Shown piece by piece: positions 43,926 through 52,138 of a stretch of 64,000 nt of DNA. Both the position numbers and the translations under genes were made by a program. Where the stretch lies: contig NZ_QOVJ01000001.1 in assembly GCF_004104055.1 (NCBI RefSeq), positions 372,001 through 436,000 on the forward strand, read 5' to 3'. This stretch comes from Leeuwenhoekiella aestuarii. Lineage in GTDB: Bacteria; Bacteroidota; Bacteroidia; Flavobacteriales; Flavobacteriaceae. Within the stretch, counting starts at the first letter, position 1. Each line of letters begins with the position of its first letter. The notes under the pieces were generated by a model. It did no database searches. It was not told the origin of the DNA and saw only the letters and a program-made list of their open reading frames with translations.

Positions 43926-43961
43926 TGGGTATAGAATGCCCGGGTTGGATACAAACTACCC
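43926..43961. promoter_or_regulatory. Tandem activator motifs upstream of promoter A
   Basis: TGGGTATAGAATGCCC (43926-43941) and TGGATACAAACTACCC (43946-43961) both fit TGGRTA-N5-YRCCC and are exactly 20 bases apart, two helical turns. They lie 86-121 bases upstream of the sigma-54 box. A further ACCCG-N6-CGGGT dyad follows. The same motif recurs upstream of the other two sigma-54-like promoters. Confidence 0.55.
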
Positions 43962-44080
43962 GCCTATACGGGTTTTGCTTAGAATACCACAAGCAAATGA
44001 AGCCATTTTCAATACAAACAAGTCTTTTAATTAAAAAAAAGCTCACAAACAGTTAAATACATAAGGTGAAGCGTAGTCTT

Positions 44081-44185
44081 TTAGAAAAAAAACAGGATTA
44101 ACTTATTAATCAAAAAAAACAAGCCAAATAAGACCATAAATAAAAGAATCATTTGCACGTAAAATTTAAGTTGGTTTCGTTTCAT
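44081..44185 (-). CDS. Small single-helix membrane protein, 34 residues
   Basis: ATG 44185 opens a 34-codon frame: a short basic start (MKRNQLKFYVQ), a hydrophobic core (MILLFMVLFGLFFLI), and KLILFFF. This is the layout of small one-helix membrane proteins. It is on the same strand and follows the helical protein genes. Coding by codon content cannot be judged at this length. Confidence 0.45.
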   Translation of the reverse strand: MKRNQLKFYVQMILLFMVLFGLFFLINKLILFFF

Positions 44186-44237
44186 TTCATTTTAATTAGA
44201 CCAAATGAGTATTTCGATAATGTACACGTACTTGAGT

Positions 44238-44618
44238 TTATCTACGTTCTAGCAAAGAAAGTTTCTTATAGACCGTACTTTGCAACGCTCTAAACGCTTT
44301 CAAATGTTGAGTAAAAAGACTTCGATGAAGGTCATGTTCACGATTCCATTTCAGATTATAAGTTTCATGTCCATATTCTTTTTCTTTTAACAACCGTTGT
44401 TCTTGTCGAAAAATCGATGCCATAAACAACGTGTTTTTTCTCCGGAAGGCTAAGAGATTATAGTTTATGTCTATATTCTTTAAAAGTTGCTTTTCAATAA
44501 CTGCTAATTGATTTATCTCGGTAGTCAAGTTTTCTAAATGCGTCATCCACAGGTTCAACTCTTCAATATCCTTGTTGAAGAGTTGAATTGTAAAAAAATA
44601 ATCTTGTGTAGTGCTCAT
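44238..44618 (-). CDS. Helical protein, 126 residues, copy 1
   Basis: An almost fully helical soluble protein (NKDIEELNLWMTHLENLTTE, KHLLKNIDINYNLLAFRRKN-type segments). It resembles the next gene in length, helix pattern and the shared LxxWMTxL start, so the two are probably distant paralogues. No known family. It is in the operon with the GreA/Rnk-like and glutamate dehydrogenase genes, downstream of sigma-54-like promoter C. Confidence 0.6.
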   Translation of the reverse strand: MSTTQDYFFTIQLFNKDIEELNLWMTHLENLTTEINQLAVIEKQLLKNIDINYNLLAFRRKNTLFMASIFRQEQRLLKEKEYGHETYNLKWNREHDLHRSLFTQHLKAFRALQSTVYKKLSLLERR

Positions 44619-44667
44619 TGCTAAAATTCATCCATTTACTTCAAACTCTTTCTAGAGTTGACTTAAG

Positions 44668-45048
44668 TTATATAGCCTCTATACTGTTTAAGAGCTTACA
44701 TTTTAACTTAGAACACTGTTCTATATGATAATTAAACAAGACTCTAAGTTGCTCATGCTGATGCTGATAATAGTACTCACAATCCATATCTTCGCATTCT
44801 CTAATTTCAGTAATCTGATTTAAATACTTACCAAGCAAATCAAGCAGTACGCTTGTTTCAGCCTTTTTATCGGTCAATTTGTGGATCAAAATTTCTGATT
44901 TAAAAGATTTTCTTTCTCCTAACCAAACAAAACTTTCTAACTCATTAGCGGTTAATTTTAGAAGAGTCATCCAGGTTTGAAGTTCTACGTAATTATTTTT
45001 TTGATAAAGGTCTACTTCATTGTCGTGTGCATAAATTTTTGTATCCAT
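44668..45048 (-). CDS. Helical protein, 126 residues, copy 2
   Basis: From ATG 45048 (MDTKIYAHDNEVDLYQK) it is a 126-residue helical protein: VELQTWMTLLKLTANELES, KSEILIHKLTDKKAET, and a Cys-bearing REcEDMDCEYYYQHQHEQ segment rich in His, Tyr and Glu. No recognised family. A longer start at 45066 adds six residues. Same operon as copy 1. Confidence 0.6.
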   Translation of the reverse strand: MDTKIYAHDNEVDLYQKNNYVELQTWMTLLKLTANELESFVWLGERKSFKSEILIHKLTDKKAETSVLLDLLGKYLNQITEIRECEDMDCEYYYQHQHEQLRVLFNYHIEQCSKLKCKLLNSIEAI

Positions 45049-45122
45049 TATATAAAAGCTTATCAATTAAAATTCGTTTTGAGTAGCACTGCCTAAGTCC
45101 AATAAAGGCTCATTATTTTGAA

Positions 45123-45536
45123 TTACAGGATATTACCATCAATCGAAACCTGCTGCTGAAAAACCCCTTTGATCAAAAGTGATTTAGACCCATTAGGAAA
45201 ATCCCATATTACCTCATCACCTGTTGAGTAACCAATCAATGCAGCTCCCATAGGAGCCATCACCGAAATTCTTTTTTCAGCCAAATTGCTTTTTGCCGGG
45301 GATACGACGTAGAAATCCTGTTCCCAATCTTCCCATGCAACAATAACTTTACTGTTAAACCGAACCACATCTTCAGGTACTTCGGGATCATCACAAATTA
45401 TCGCAGCCTGTAATTCTGCATTTAGATTATTAATTGATTTACGTACCAAGGGATCGTCTAAATGATACGAAACATTCATAATACGTTTCAAAAGCACATA
45501 TTCTTTCTTTTCTAAAATCAAGCTTCCATATTTCAT
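45123..45536 (-). CDS. GreA/Rnk-family protein (C-terminal FKBP-like domain)
   Basis: A 137-residue protein lacking the long coiled coil of GreA but keeping its C-terminal domain: VVSPAKSNLAEKRISVMAPM, GAALIGYSTGDEVIWDFPNG. This matches Rnk-like or short GreA-family proteins, which bind RNA polymerase and can affect nucleotide metabolism and stress survival. It follows glutamate dehydrogenase by 14 bases. The related gene at 42692-43086 is broken. Confidence 0.82.
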   Translation of the reverse strand: MKYGSLILEKKEYVLLKRIMNVSYHLDDPLVRKSINNLNAELQAAIICDDPEVPEDVVRFNSKVIVAWEDWEQDFYVVSPAKSNLAEKRISVMAPMGAALIGYSTGDEVIWDFPNGSKSLLIKGVFQQQVSIDGNIL

Positions 45537-45550
45537 AATTTCTAATTTGT

Positions 45551-46858
45551 TTATGGGAAAATCCCGCGTTGTACATAGGCTTTCTCAATGCGTTCGATAG
45601 CCAAAATATAGGCTGAAGTTCTCATGTCTATCCCCCGCTCTTCTGCTGTCCTACTTACATTTTGAAAACTTGTACGTAACTTATTTTCTAATTTTGCTAT
45701 AACTTCATCAAGTTTCCATAGCTCTCCATTTCTATTTTGCAACCATTCAAAATAACTGGTAATAACCCCACCGCTATTGCATAATATATCGGGTATGATG
45801 GTGACTCCTTTATCCAGAAGAATACGCTCTCCTGCTGCATTTATTGGTCCGTTTGCTCCTTCTGCGATCAGGCTCGCTTTAATACGTTCTGCATTATCTT
45901 CTGTTATCTGATTACCCAAAGCAGCGGGTATAAGGATATCACAGTCTATGCTGAAAAAATCATCTTTATTTATTTCTAGGGTATTCGGAAAATTTTTAAT
46001 ACCTCTTCCGCTGGTATTCGCATAGTTAAAAAGTGCTTCTACACCAATGCCTTCTTCTGAATATATACTTGCAAAAGCATCTTGAACCCCAACCAGTACG
46101 GCTCCATCTTTTTCCATAAAATATGCGGCCCAGTTACCTACATTACCAAATCCTTGTACGCTATATTTCTTTGCTTTAAGCGAAATATTATTCGCATCTG
46201 CCCATAACTTAATACAGAGATAAACACCATACCCTGTAGCCCTGTCGCGGCCTTCTAAACCCCCAGAACCCACAGGCTTTCCCGTTACAACATGCTGGTA
46301 AGTTGAACGTTCAGACGGGCTCTTCGTAGACATGTAGGTATCTGCAATCCAAGCCATAGTCTGGGCATTTGTATTTACATCTGGTGCCGGTATGTCGTGT
46401 TCAGGACCTATATTATCACCTAACGCATAAGTGAATCTTCGCGTAATACGCTCTAATTCTGATTGAGAGTACAGTTTGGGATTTATCTGAATCCCACCTT
46501 TTGCACCTCCATAGGGCAAGCCTGCTAAAGAGGTTTTCCAAGTCATCCACATCGCTAATGCTTTTGCTGCATCAACATCTACAGTATCGTGATAGCGCAA
46601 TCCCCCTTTGTAAGGACCAAGTGCATTATTATGCTGAACTCGATAACCCTTAAAAATCGCCACTTCTCCAGAATCGAGCTTTACCGGGAAATGAATGATG
46701 ATCTCATTTGTCGTGACACTAAGTATTCTACGTATATTCGGATTTAAATCTATTTGATCTGCTGCATTATTAAATTGCCCAAGCACATTTTCTACCATTC
46801 CAGTAGCCTGTGTTTTAGCTCTGGTTTTTTGAAGTTTTTCTTTTTCTAGCGTTATCAT
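45551..46858 (-). CDS. gdhA: Glutamate dehydrogenase (Glu/Leu/Phe/Val family)
   Basis: A 435-residue enzyme that interconverts glutamate and 2-oxoglutarate plus ammonium. Motifs: KGGLRYHDTVDVDAAKALAMWMTWK, PYGGAKGGIQINP (catalytic Lys), PAPDVNTNAQTMAWI, and the NAD-binding GFGNVGNW. The 457-base upstream gap 46859-47315 holds a sigma-54-like box (47104), an activator motif (47227), a small AATTTTC/GAAAATT dyad (47046-47063), and the terminator of the regulator operon. Nitrogen-linked control by the nearby sigma-54 activator would make sense. Confidence 0.93.
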   Translation of the reverse strand: MITLEKEKLQKTRAKTQATGMVENVLGQFNNAADQIDLNPNIRRILSVTTNEIIIHFPVKLDSGEVAIFKGYRVQHNNALGPYKGGLRYHDTVDVDAAKALAMWMTWKTSLAGLPYGGAKGGIQINPKLYSQSELERITRRFTYALGDNIGPEHDIPAPDVNTNAQTMAWIADTYMSTKSPSERSTYQHVVTGKPVGSGGLEGRDRATGYGVYLCIKLWADANNISLKAKKYSVQGFGNVGNWAAYFMEKDGAVLVGVQDAFASIYSEEGIGVEALFNYANTSGRGIKNFPNTLEINKDDFFSIDCDILIPAALGNQITEDNAERIKASLIAEGANGPINAAGERILLDKGVTIIPDILCNSGGVITSYFEWLQNRNGELWKLDEVIAKLENKLRTSFQNVSRTAEERGIDMRTSAYILAIERIEKAYVQRGIFP

Positions 46859-47103
46859 AATTTTTAAAATGATGTAATTTCAATTAAGGTTTAGGGTTTT
46901 GTGAAAGTTTAGGTGATGATTTTCTGTTTGAGGAAAATCATACTCGCTACAAGACCACACCTGATCTTTATACGCGGTCAACACACAAGTTTTTAAATGA
47001 ATACAGCTGAGGCAAATTGAAAATGAATTCGTTTTCATAGTATATAATTTTCACCCGAAAATTGAGATTAAAATACTTCGAGTAGGTTTACACAACCATT
47101 AAA

Positions 47104-47119
47104 ACAAGAGCCTTGCCAA
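47104..47119 (-). promoter_or_regulatory. Sigma-54-type promoter C
   Basis: The minus strand reads TTGGCAAGGCTCTTGT, matching TTGGCAC-N5-TTGC except that the last -12 base is T. GG and the GT are ten bases apart. It points at the glutamate dehydrogenase operon with a leader of about 240 bases. Confidence 0.5.
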
Positions 47120-47226
47120 ACCATCTAAACCCATAAGCATTTAACCTATAAAAGACTAATTACTAGAATAGTATGCTTGTTTCCTCAAAAAAATAATAAT
47201 AAACCTGTAAACCTTATTTACCCGAC

Positions 47227-47242
47227 TGGATAATTAGCACCC
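47227..47242. promoter_or_regulatory. Activator motif upstream of promoter C
   Basis: TGGATAATTAGCACCC fits TGGRTA-N5-YACCC, about 108 bases upstream of the sigma-54 box. A half site, TACCC, lies 19 bases away at 47219-47223. Confidence 0.5.
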
Positions 47243-47254
47243 GTAATTAACACA

Positions 47255-47289
47255 AAGAGCCCCGACCTTATATTAAGACCGAAGCTCTT
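47255..47289 (-). terminator. Terminator of the regulator operon
   Basis: The two 15-base arms (47255-47269 and 47275-47289) pair throughout if G-U pairs are counted, with a 5-base loop. It lies 27 bases after the sigma-54 activator stop. The trailing T-tract is short (TTT). Confidence 0.65.
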
Positions 47290-47315
47290 ATAGATTTAGA
47301 ATAAAAAGACTCGTG

Positions 47316-48644
47316 CTAATCCTTCAACTTTTCCCGCAAAGTTTTACGGGTAATTTTAAGTATTTCGGCCGCTTTGGTTTTATTATTCCCGGTTGTTCTA
47401 AGGACCTTTTGAATGTACTTTTTTTCCATTTCACCCAATGTTAGTAATGCTTCATCAGGAAAATCTAACTTGTATTTAAGGTGTTCGGGCAAATGATCTA
47501 TAGTGATGTGGGTATCACACAAAATCACGGCCCGCTGTATAACATTTTCAAGTTCCCGAATATTTCCAGGCCATTGATAGCGCTTTAAAACTTCTAACAC
47601 GTCCGGATCTATTTTAACGAAACGGTCTTTGTATTCTATACCATATTTGAAAAGAAACTTATCAACGAGTAAGGAAATATCGGACACCCTTTTACGCAAT
47701 GGTGCTACTGCTATCTCAACGACACTGAGCCTGTAATACAAATCTTCCCTAAAGCTTTGGCTTTTAATCATTTCAAGCAAATCACTATTCGTTGCAGCGA
47801 TAACTCTGACGTCTATCTTCTCAGCATTTTGAGACCCGACACGCATGACTTCCTTTTCTTGTAAAACCCGGAGCAATCGGGCTTGCACTGCAAGGGAGGC
47901 ATTGCCAATTTCATCTAAAAAAATAGTACCTCCTTGCGCAGCCAAAAAGGCTCCTTTTCTATTGGTATCTGCACCTGTAAAAGCGCCTTTGGTATAGCCA
48001 AAAAGTTCGGCTTCCAGTAAATTTTCAGGAATACCCCCACAGTTTACTGCTATAAATGGAGCTGTAGCAAACTTACCGGAGTAGTGAATAGCACGGGCTA
48101 CGAGTTCTTTACCTGTTCCACTTTCACCCGTTATAAAAATAGTTGCTTTATTATTTTTTACGCGTTCAATAATTTGAATGACATCATTTATCTTTTCAGA
48201 AGAACCTATGATTTCTTCATGCGTATTTTTTGCCCCTGTAGCGGTAGAAGATTTTTGAGAACCACTATCTGAAGTTTTAGGAATTGTACGCGCAATAGCC
48301 GCTTTCAATTCATCTTTTGTAAAAGGTTTCGTGAGGTATTCTAGCACCCCAGATTTCATCACCGTTAGTGAATCCTGTACAGAAGGATATCCCGTAACTA
48401 CTAGCTTAGGTAGATTGGGATAGTGCTCTGATACAAATTTTAAGAGCTCAAAACCATCTATCTGCGGCATTTTAAGATCTGTAATCATAAGATCTATATG
48501 ACTATCCCGTAAAATATGCACCGCCTCTTTTACAGAGACCGCACGATAGGTATGATAGCTCCAAGAATGTAAATGCCGCTGTAAAAGCTCTAAAATGTGC
48601 AAATCATCATCTACAATAAGTATATTCTCTTTTCGTAATCTCAT
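47316..48644 (-). CDS. Sigma-54-dependent response regulator (NtrC family)
   Basis: A 442-residue activator. Receiver domain with VDDD and phospho-acceptor Asp56 (MITDLKMPQ); central AAA+ domain with Walker A (GESGTGKE), the sigma-54-contacting loop GYTKGAFTGA, and Walker B (GTIFLDEIG); C-terminal Fis-type helix-turn-helix (NKTKAAEILKITRKTLREKL). It activates sigma-54 RNA polymerase from upstream sites. It is the last gene of its operon and lies beside three sigma-54-like promoters with a common upstream motif, one of which precedes its own operon. Confidence 0.95.
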   Translation of the reverse strand: MRLRKENILIVDDDLHILELLQRHLHSWSYHTYRAVSVKEAVHILRDSHIDLMITDLKMPQIDGFELLKFVSEHYPNLPKLVVTGYPSVQDSLTVMKSGVLEYLTKPFTKDELKAAIARTIPKTSDSGSQKSSTATGAKNTHEEIIGSSEKINDVIQIIERVKNNKATIFITGESGTGKELVARAIHYSGKFATAPFIAVNCGGIPENLLEAELFGYTKGAFTGADTNRKGAFLAAQGGTIFLDEIGNASLAVQARLLRVLQEKEVMRVGSQNAEKIDVRVIAATNSDLLEMIKSQSFREDLYYRLSVVEIAVAPLRKRVSDISLLVDKFLFKYGIEYKDRFVKIDPDVLEVLKRYQWPGNIRELENVIQRAVILCDTHITIDHLPEHLKYKLDFPDEALLTLGEMEKKYIQKVLRTTGNNKTKAAEILKITRKTLREKLKD

Positions 48645-48650
48645 GCTTTC

Positions 48651-49727
48651 CTATTTAGGTAAACGAACACTAAATATAGCGCCTTTATCGGTATTGTTTT
48701 GAGCTACAATACTGCCCTTATGACTAGCCACAATACCGTGCACTACACTAAGTCCTAATCCTGAACCTTCGCCTGTAGGTTTTGTGGTAAAAAAGGGCTG
48801 AAAAACTTTTTCTAAAGCCTCTTCACTAAGTCCTGGACCTTCATCAAGTATTTTCAGAATAATGTGCTCCGTGTCTTGAAAGGCCTCGATAGTTACAACA
48901 CCATTTTTAGGAGAAAAATAAATAGCGTTGATTATAAGGTTAAAGATAATTTGAGTAATCTGTACAGTATCTGCCTGAATGACAAGCGCTTCTTCTTCAA
49001 TCTTCACCTGATAGCTTACCTGTTCTTTTCTAAACGTCGCTTCTAATAAATCGAGTGAATCATAAATATGCGGAACGATATTGATATGTTTTTTTTCTTT
49101 TGGCATCGCACATGCAAAAAACATCAGCTTCTTTACTACTTCTCTTGAAAAAATCGTGTTCTTAATTATCTTATCAAGATCTGAAGCAGCTGTTTTATCA
49201 GATGCCATACTCTCTTTAAGTAATTCTGCAAATCCTAGGATATTTGCTAATGGAGTATTAAGCTCATGAGCTATTCCGGCTGTTAATTCTCCCAGTATCG
49301 AAAGTCTGTCTGCGTGCTCCATTTGTCTTTTTAGTAGACTTTCATTTTTTTTAATAGCAACACGTTCTAGGAAATCTCCTATTTTAAGTGCTATATTATC
49401 AATTAATTGCTGCTCTTCTCTTAAAAAAGACATCTCCTCCTTTTTGAGAGAAACCACTATAGCCCCTTCTTCTTTATTGAATAAATATATTGGAGATGAA
49501 ATGCTCGCTTTGTTATCAGAAAATCCAGTCTTAACCTGGGTTTTACCTTTCCTTATTAATATTCCTGTATATTCTGGAAATTGAAATGCTTTTTTTAAAC
49601 TAAAAGCAATAGCCTGAAATGTTTCTTCCTGATATTCAGGATCAGCATTCACCAAAATCGAAGAAACCTCATAAAGACAGGTCAACTCTTTAATACGCTC
49701 TTTTAAAGCCTCTTCAGTATCATTCAT
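48651..49727 (-). CDS. Soluble sensor histidine kinase (NtrB-like)
   Basis: A 358-residue kinase without membrane segments. Residues 1-125 look like a GAF domain. The HisKA box has His154 in AGIAHELNTPLANILG, and the HATPase has the N box (LIINAIYFSP), G1 (LDEGPGL) and G2 (GEGSGLGLSVV). It is six bases upstream of the sigma-54 regulator gene and is its obvious partner. A cytoplasmic GAF input suggests a small-molecule, ion or redox cue. Confidence 0.9.
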   Translation of the reverse strand: MNDTEEALKERIKELTCLYEVSSILVNADPEYQEETFQAIAFSLKKAFQFPEYTGILIRKGKTQVKTGFSDNKASISSPIYLFNKEEGAIVVSLKKEEMSFLREEQQLIDNIALKIGDFLERVAIKKNESLLKRQMEHADRLSILGELTAGIAHELNTPLANILGFAELLKESMASDKTAASDLDKIIKNTIFSREVVKKLMFFACAMPKEKKHINIVPHIYDSLDLLEATFRKEQVSYQVKIEEEALVIQADTVQITQIIFNLIINAIYFSPKNGVVTIEAFQDTEHIILKILDEGPGLSEEALEKVFQPFFTTKPTGEGSGLGLSVVHGIVASHKGSIVAQNNTDKGAIFSVRLPK

Positions 49728-49756
49728 ATTTTATACTATTAATTCAAAGTGTAAGC

Positions 49757-51061
49757 TTAACCAGCACTATTGGGTTTAATTCTTAAAATAAGATACCCTA
49801 TAATTGCAGCTATTACTGAACCTATGAGTATTCCCATCTTTGCTGATAAATTGTAGAGGGGATCACTTTCAAAAGCTAAATTAGAAACAAAAATAGCCAT
49901 CGTAAAGCCTATTCCGGCAAGAAATGATGTTCCTATAATATGCCGTAGCGTAATATCTTTAGGTATATTGATAAGTTTAATCTTTTTAACAAAAAGAATT
50001 ATAGCTGTTATTCCTATACTTTTTCCTAACACCAACCCTAAAATTATATTTATAACCAGTTGTGTATCTAATGCTACTTCACTGGTAAGGTTTACACCTG
50101 CATTAGCCAGTGCAAATATAGGAATGATTAAATAAGCAACCCAGCCATGCAAACTGTGCTCCATATGTTGTAAGGGGGATTGATAACGACTTGTCCAATC
50201 TTGAAGATCATCAATTTCCTGTATTTGTTCTTTACTTAAAATAGGTTTTTTAGAGATTGCTGACATTTTAATAGTTGAAGTGATTGCGACTAAATTCTCT
50301 ATGAATTCAGGCGTATTGATTTTTTGCCTTATAGGAACCGAAAATGCCAGTAGAACTCCTGCAAGTGTAGGATGAATGCCTGATTTGAGGAATAAAATCC
50401 AAATCACCAATCCAAAGCTTATAAGTATAAATTTTGAATAGTACTGTTTATAAGACAATATATAGATGAAGACCAAAAGAATCAGTGCGATTATTAGCAT
50501 TGTCAAATTAACCGTTCCACTATAAAAAAAGGCAATCACCACTACGGCTCCTAAATCGTCTACGATAGCAAAGGCCGTTAAAAAAATTTTGAGACTTAAG
50601 GGTACTTTTTTACCTAATACATTTAGAATAGCTAAAGAAAAGGCAATGTCTGTAGCCATAGGTATACCCCAACCTTTCAGGGTTTCAGGGTTTTGATTTA
50701 AAATCAAAAAAAATGCAACCGGTACAACCATACCACCCAATGCTCCAAAAAGCGGAAAGGCCATTTTTTTTAAAGAATTTAATTCACCTATACTAACTTC
50801 ACGTTTTATTTCTAAGCCTATCAAAAAAAAGAAAATGGTCATAAACCCATCATTAACCCAGAGAATTAAGGGTTTGTACAATTCAAAGCCTTCCGTTTTA
50901 AAACCTATTTTATAATTCCATAAATCAGAATAACTATCTCCTAACGAAGAGTTAGCCCATAACAAAGCTAGGAGTGTTGCTAACAGCAGGAGTATTCCGC
51001 CGAAGCCTTCAATTTTTACAAATTTTTGGAAAAGAGTTTTGCTGAATAGGTTTTTATCCAT
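49757..51061 (-). CDS. nhaA: Na+/H+ antiporter NhaA
   Basis: A 434-residue antiporter with 11-12 helices and the functional IVDDLGAVVVIAFFY motif (the two Asp needed for ion binding) plus GIPMATDIAFSLAIL. NhaA exports sodium in exchange for protons and is activated at high pH. Here it is in an operon with a sensor kinase and a sigma-54 regulator, 29 bases ahead of the kinase, so this unit may tie sodium/pH stress to sigma-54-dependent genes. Confidence 0.95.
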   Translation of the reverse strand: MDKNLFSKTLFQKFVKIEGFGGILLLLATLLALLWANSSLGDSYSDLWNYKIGFKTEGFELYKPLILWVNDGFMTIFFFLIGLEIKREVSIGELNSLKKMAFPLFGALGGMVVPVAFFLILNQNPETLKGWGIPMATDIAFSLAILNVLGKKVPLSLKIFLTAFAIVDDLGAVVVIAFFYSGTVNLTMLIIALILLVFIYILSYKQYYSKFILISFGLVIWILFLKSGIHPTLAGVLLAFSVPIRQKINTPEFIENLVAITSTIKMSAISKKPILSKEQIQEIDDLQDWTSRYQSPLQHMEHSLHGWVAYLIIPIFALANAGVNLTSEVALDTQLVINIILGLVLGKSIGITAIILFVKKIKLINIPKDITLRHIIGTSFLAGIGFTMAIFVSNLAFESDPLYNLSAKMGILIGSVIAAIIGYLILRIKPNSAG

Positions 51062-51129
51062 AGTTGAGAATAGAGATTATGATGTTAGATTTACAGGCAG
51101 TAGATAGTTGTTGAGCTCTAGTATTACTA

Positions 51130-51741
51130 TTAAGAGCTCTTTTTTACTCTATAGAAAAGAGTAATTTGGATCACGATCCCAATAACGATAAGAAAACCAA
51201 TTTCTAAGGTTGAAATAAGTTTACTCGTATTCAAAGATTTTTGAGCACTATGCATGAGATTTTTACTTTCGTGAACCTGTATTTTTGACAAAGCAACTAG
51301 AGCATCTTGCATCGTATCAAGACCATTCAAATTTTCCGTCTTTAAACGTTCAAAATTTCCGGATTGTTGAACTATTTGAGATTCTAGTACTTGTATTTTT
51401 TCAAATCCCTCTTGCAGGACTGTCAATTGGTTTGACTCCTTCTCGGTTAATTTTGTATTCTGGAAATCAGAAAGAAGTTTTGCTATCTCTTCATTATTCT
51501 CAAGCAACTTTTTAGAAATAGCACTGTCTTTTAAAGCCAGCCTTTTTGCAGCTAACATCTTAGAGATAGAAAAGATATAATCCTGTACCAAAACCCGGTC
51601 TTCAAATACTTCATTTACCGATTTCTGAGCGGTTTCAAAATGATGTTGATCAATTCTATTGGTTGCCAGAACCAATAAAAACACCACCGAAAGTGCTAAT
51701 ATCTTGTTGATGCGTTTTGATAAAGGTAAGTTTGAAATCAT
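51130..51741 (-). CDS. Membrane protein with MCP-like four-helix sensor domain
   Basis: A 203-residue protein from ATG 51741. Two membrane helices (about 13-30 and 175-195) flank a helical extracytoplasmic region with coiled-coil pattern (DQHHFETAQKSVNEVFEDRV, KLLENNEEIAKLLSDFQ), like the 4HB_MCP ligand-binding module. It has no signalling output domain, so it may sense or bind a ligand and pass this to the kinase in the same operon. The longer frame from GTG 51792 is excluded because it would overlap promoter B. Confidence 0.75.
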   Translation of the reverse strand: MISNLPLSKRINKILALSVVFLLVLATNRIDQHHFETAQKSVNEVFEDRVLVQDYIFSISKMLAAKRLALKDSAISKKLLENNEEIAKLLSDFQNTKLTEKESNQLTVLQEGFEKIQVLESQIVQQSGNFERLKTENLNGLDTMQDALVALSKIQVHESKNLMHSAQKSLNTSKLISTLEIGFLIVIGIVIQITLFYRVKKSS

Positions 51742-51772
51742 AGTAATTTGCTTTATAACAGGTTTTATTACT

Positions 51773-51792
51773 AAAAGCAAAATACTCACCAC
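51773..51792 (-). promoter_or_regulatory. Sigma-54-type promoter B (regulator operon)
   Basis: The minus strand has TGGTGAGTATTTTGCT: GG and GC are separated by ten bases and the -12 box is a perfect TTGC. It lies 32 bases before the ATG at 51741, so the regulator operon may activate itself. Confidence 0.6.
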
Positions 51793-51868
51793 AAATCAAA
51801 CGTCAAAAAATAACCATCTGAATATCAATATATTGAACCTAAATAACTCTAAATAAGACATTTCCCAT

Positions 51869-51904
51869 CGGGTAATATGGAATCAAATTGGGTATTTATT
51901 ACCC
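51869..51904. promoter_or_regulatory. Activator motifs upstream of promoter B
   Basis: TGGGTATTTATTACCC (51889-51904) is a near-palindrome fitting TGGRTA-N5-YACCC, 97 bases upstream of the sigma-54 box. A half copy CGGGTAATATG begins exactly 20 bases earlier at 51869, the same tandem spacing as at promoter A. Confidence 0.55.
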
Positions 51905-51940
51905 ACTACAACATCCATTGAATCACTGAATTATAAATAA

Positions 51941-51972
51941 AAAAGGGTTTAAGCTTTCGCTTAAACCCTTTT
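51941..51972 (-). terminator. Intrinsic terminator with GAAA tetraloop
   Basis: A 13-bp perfect stem (AAAAGGGTTTAAG and its complement), extended by a C-G pair to a GAAA tetraloop on the minus strand, followed by TTTTTTATTTAT. It directly follows the tRNA-like 3' end on that strand and is the usual form of a tRNA gene terminator. Confidence 0.8.
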
Positions 51973-51995
51973 GGTACCCCGGGCGGGTCAAATTG
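51972..51995 (-). pseudogene. tRNA 3'-end fragment (likely attachment site)
   Basis: The minus strand reads TTTGACCCGCCCGGGGTACCA, which looks like the T-loop end, T-stem, acceptor strand and CCA tail of a tRNA, followed at once by the terminator. The 5' part of a tRNA is missing: the T-arm cannot close with the sequence upstream (AAGTCAA). This is what remains when an element integrates into a tRNA 3' end. The integrase gene is 144 bases away on the missing side. Identity of the tRNA cannot be told. Confidence 0.4.
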
Positions 51996-52138
51996 ACTTG
52001 TATCAAATAGCTACAAACACCCTTAAAATATATGATTATCAGAATATTACATAAAGTTAATTTTCTAATTCTTGCAAATATTTTCCTTCGTATTACTTAA
52101 ATTCGTTACTGATTTGTTACCCATTTGAGAATAGGATT

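Noticed and set aside
51741-51792. GTG 51792 as start of the 4HB-sensor gene
   Set aside because: The 17 extra codons coincide with sigma-54-type promoter B and add no family-like sequence; ATG 51741 gives a normal membrane-protein start.
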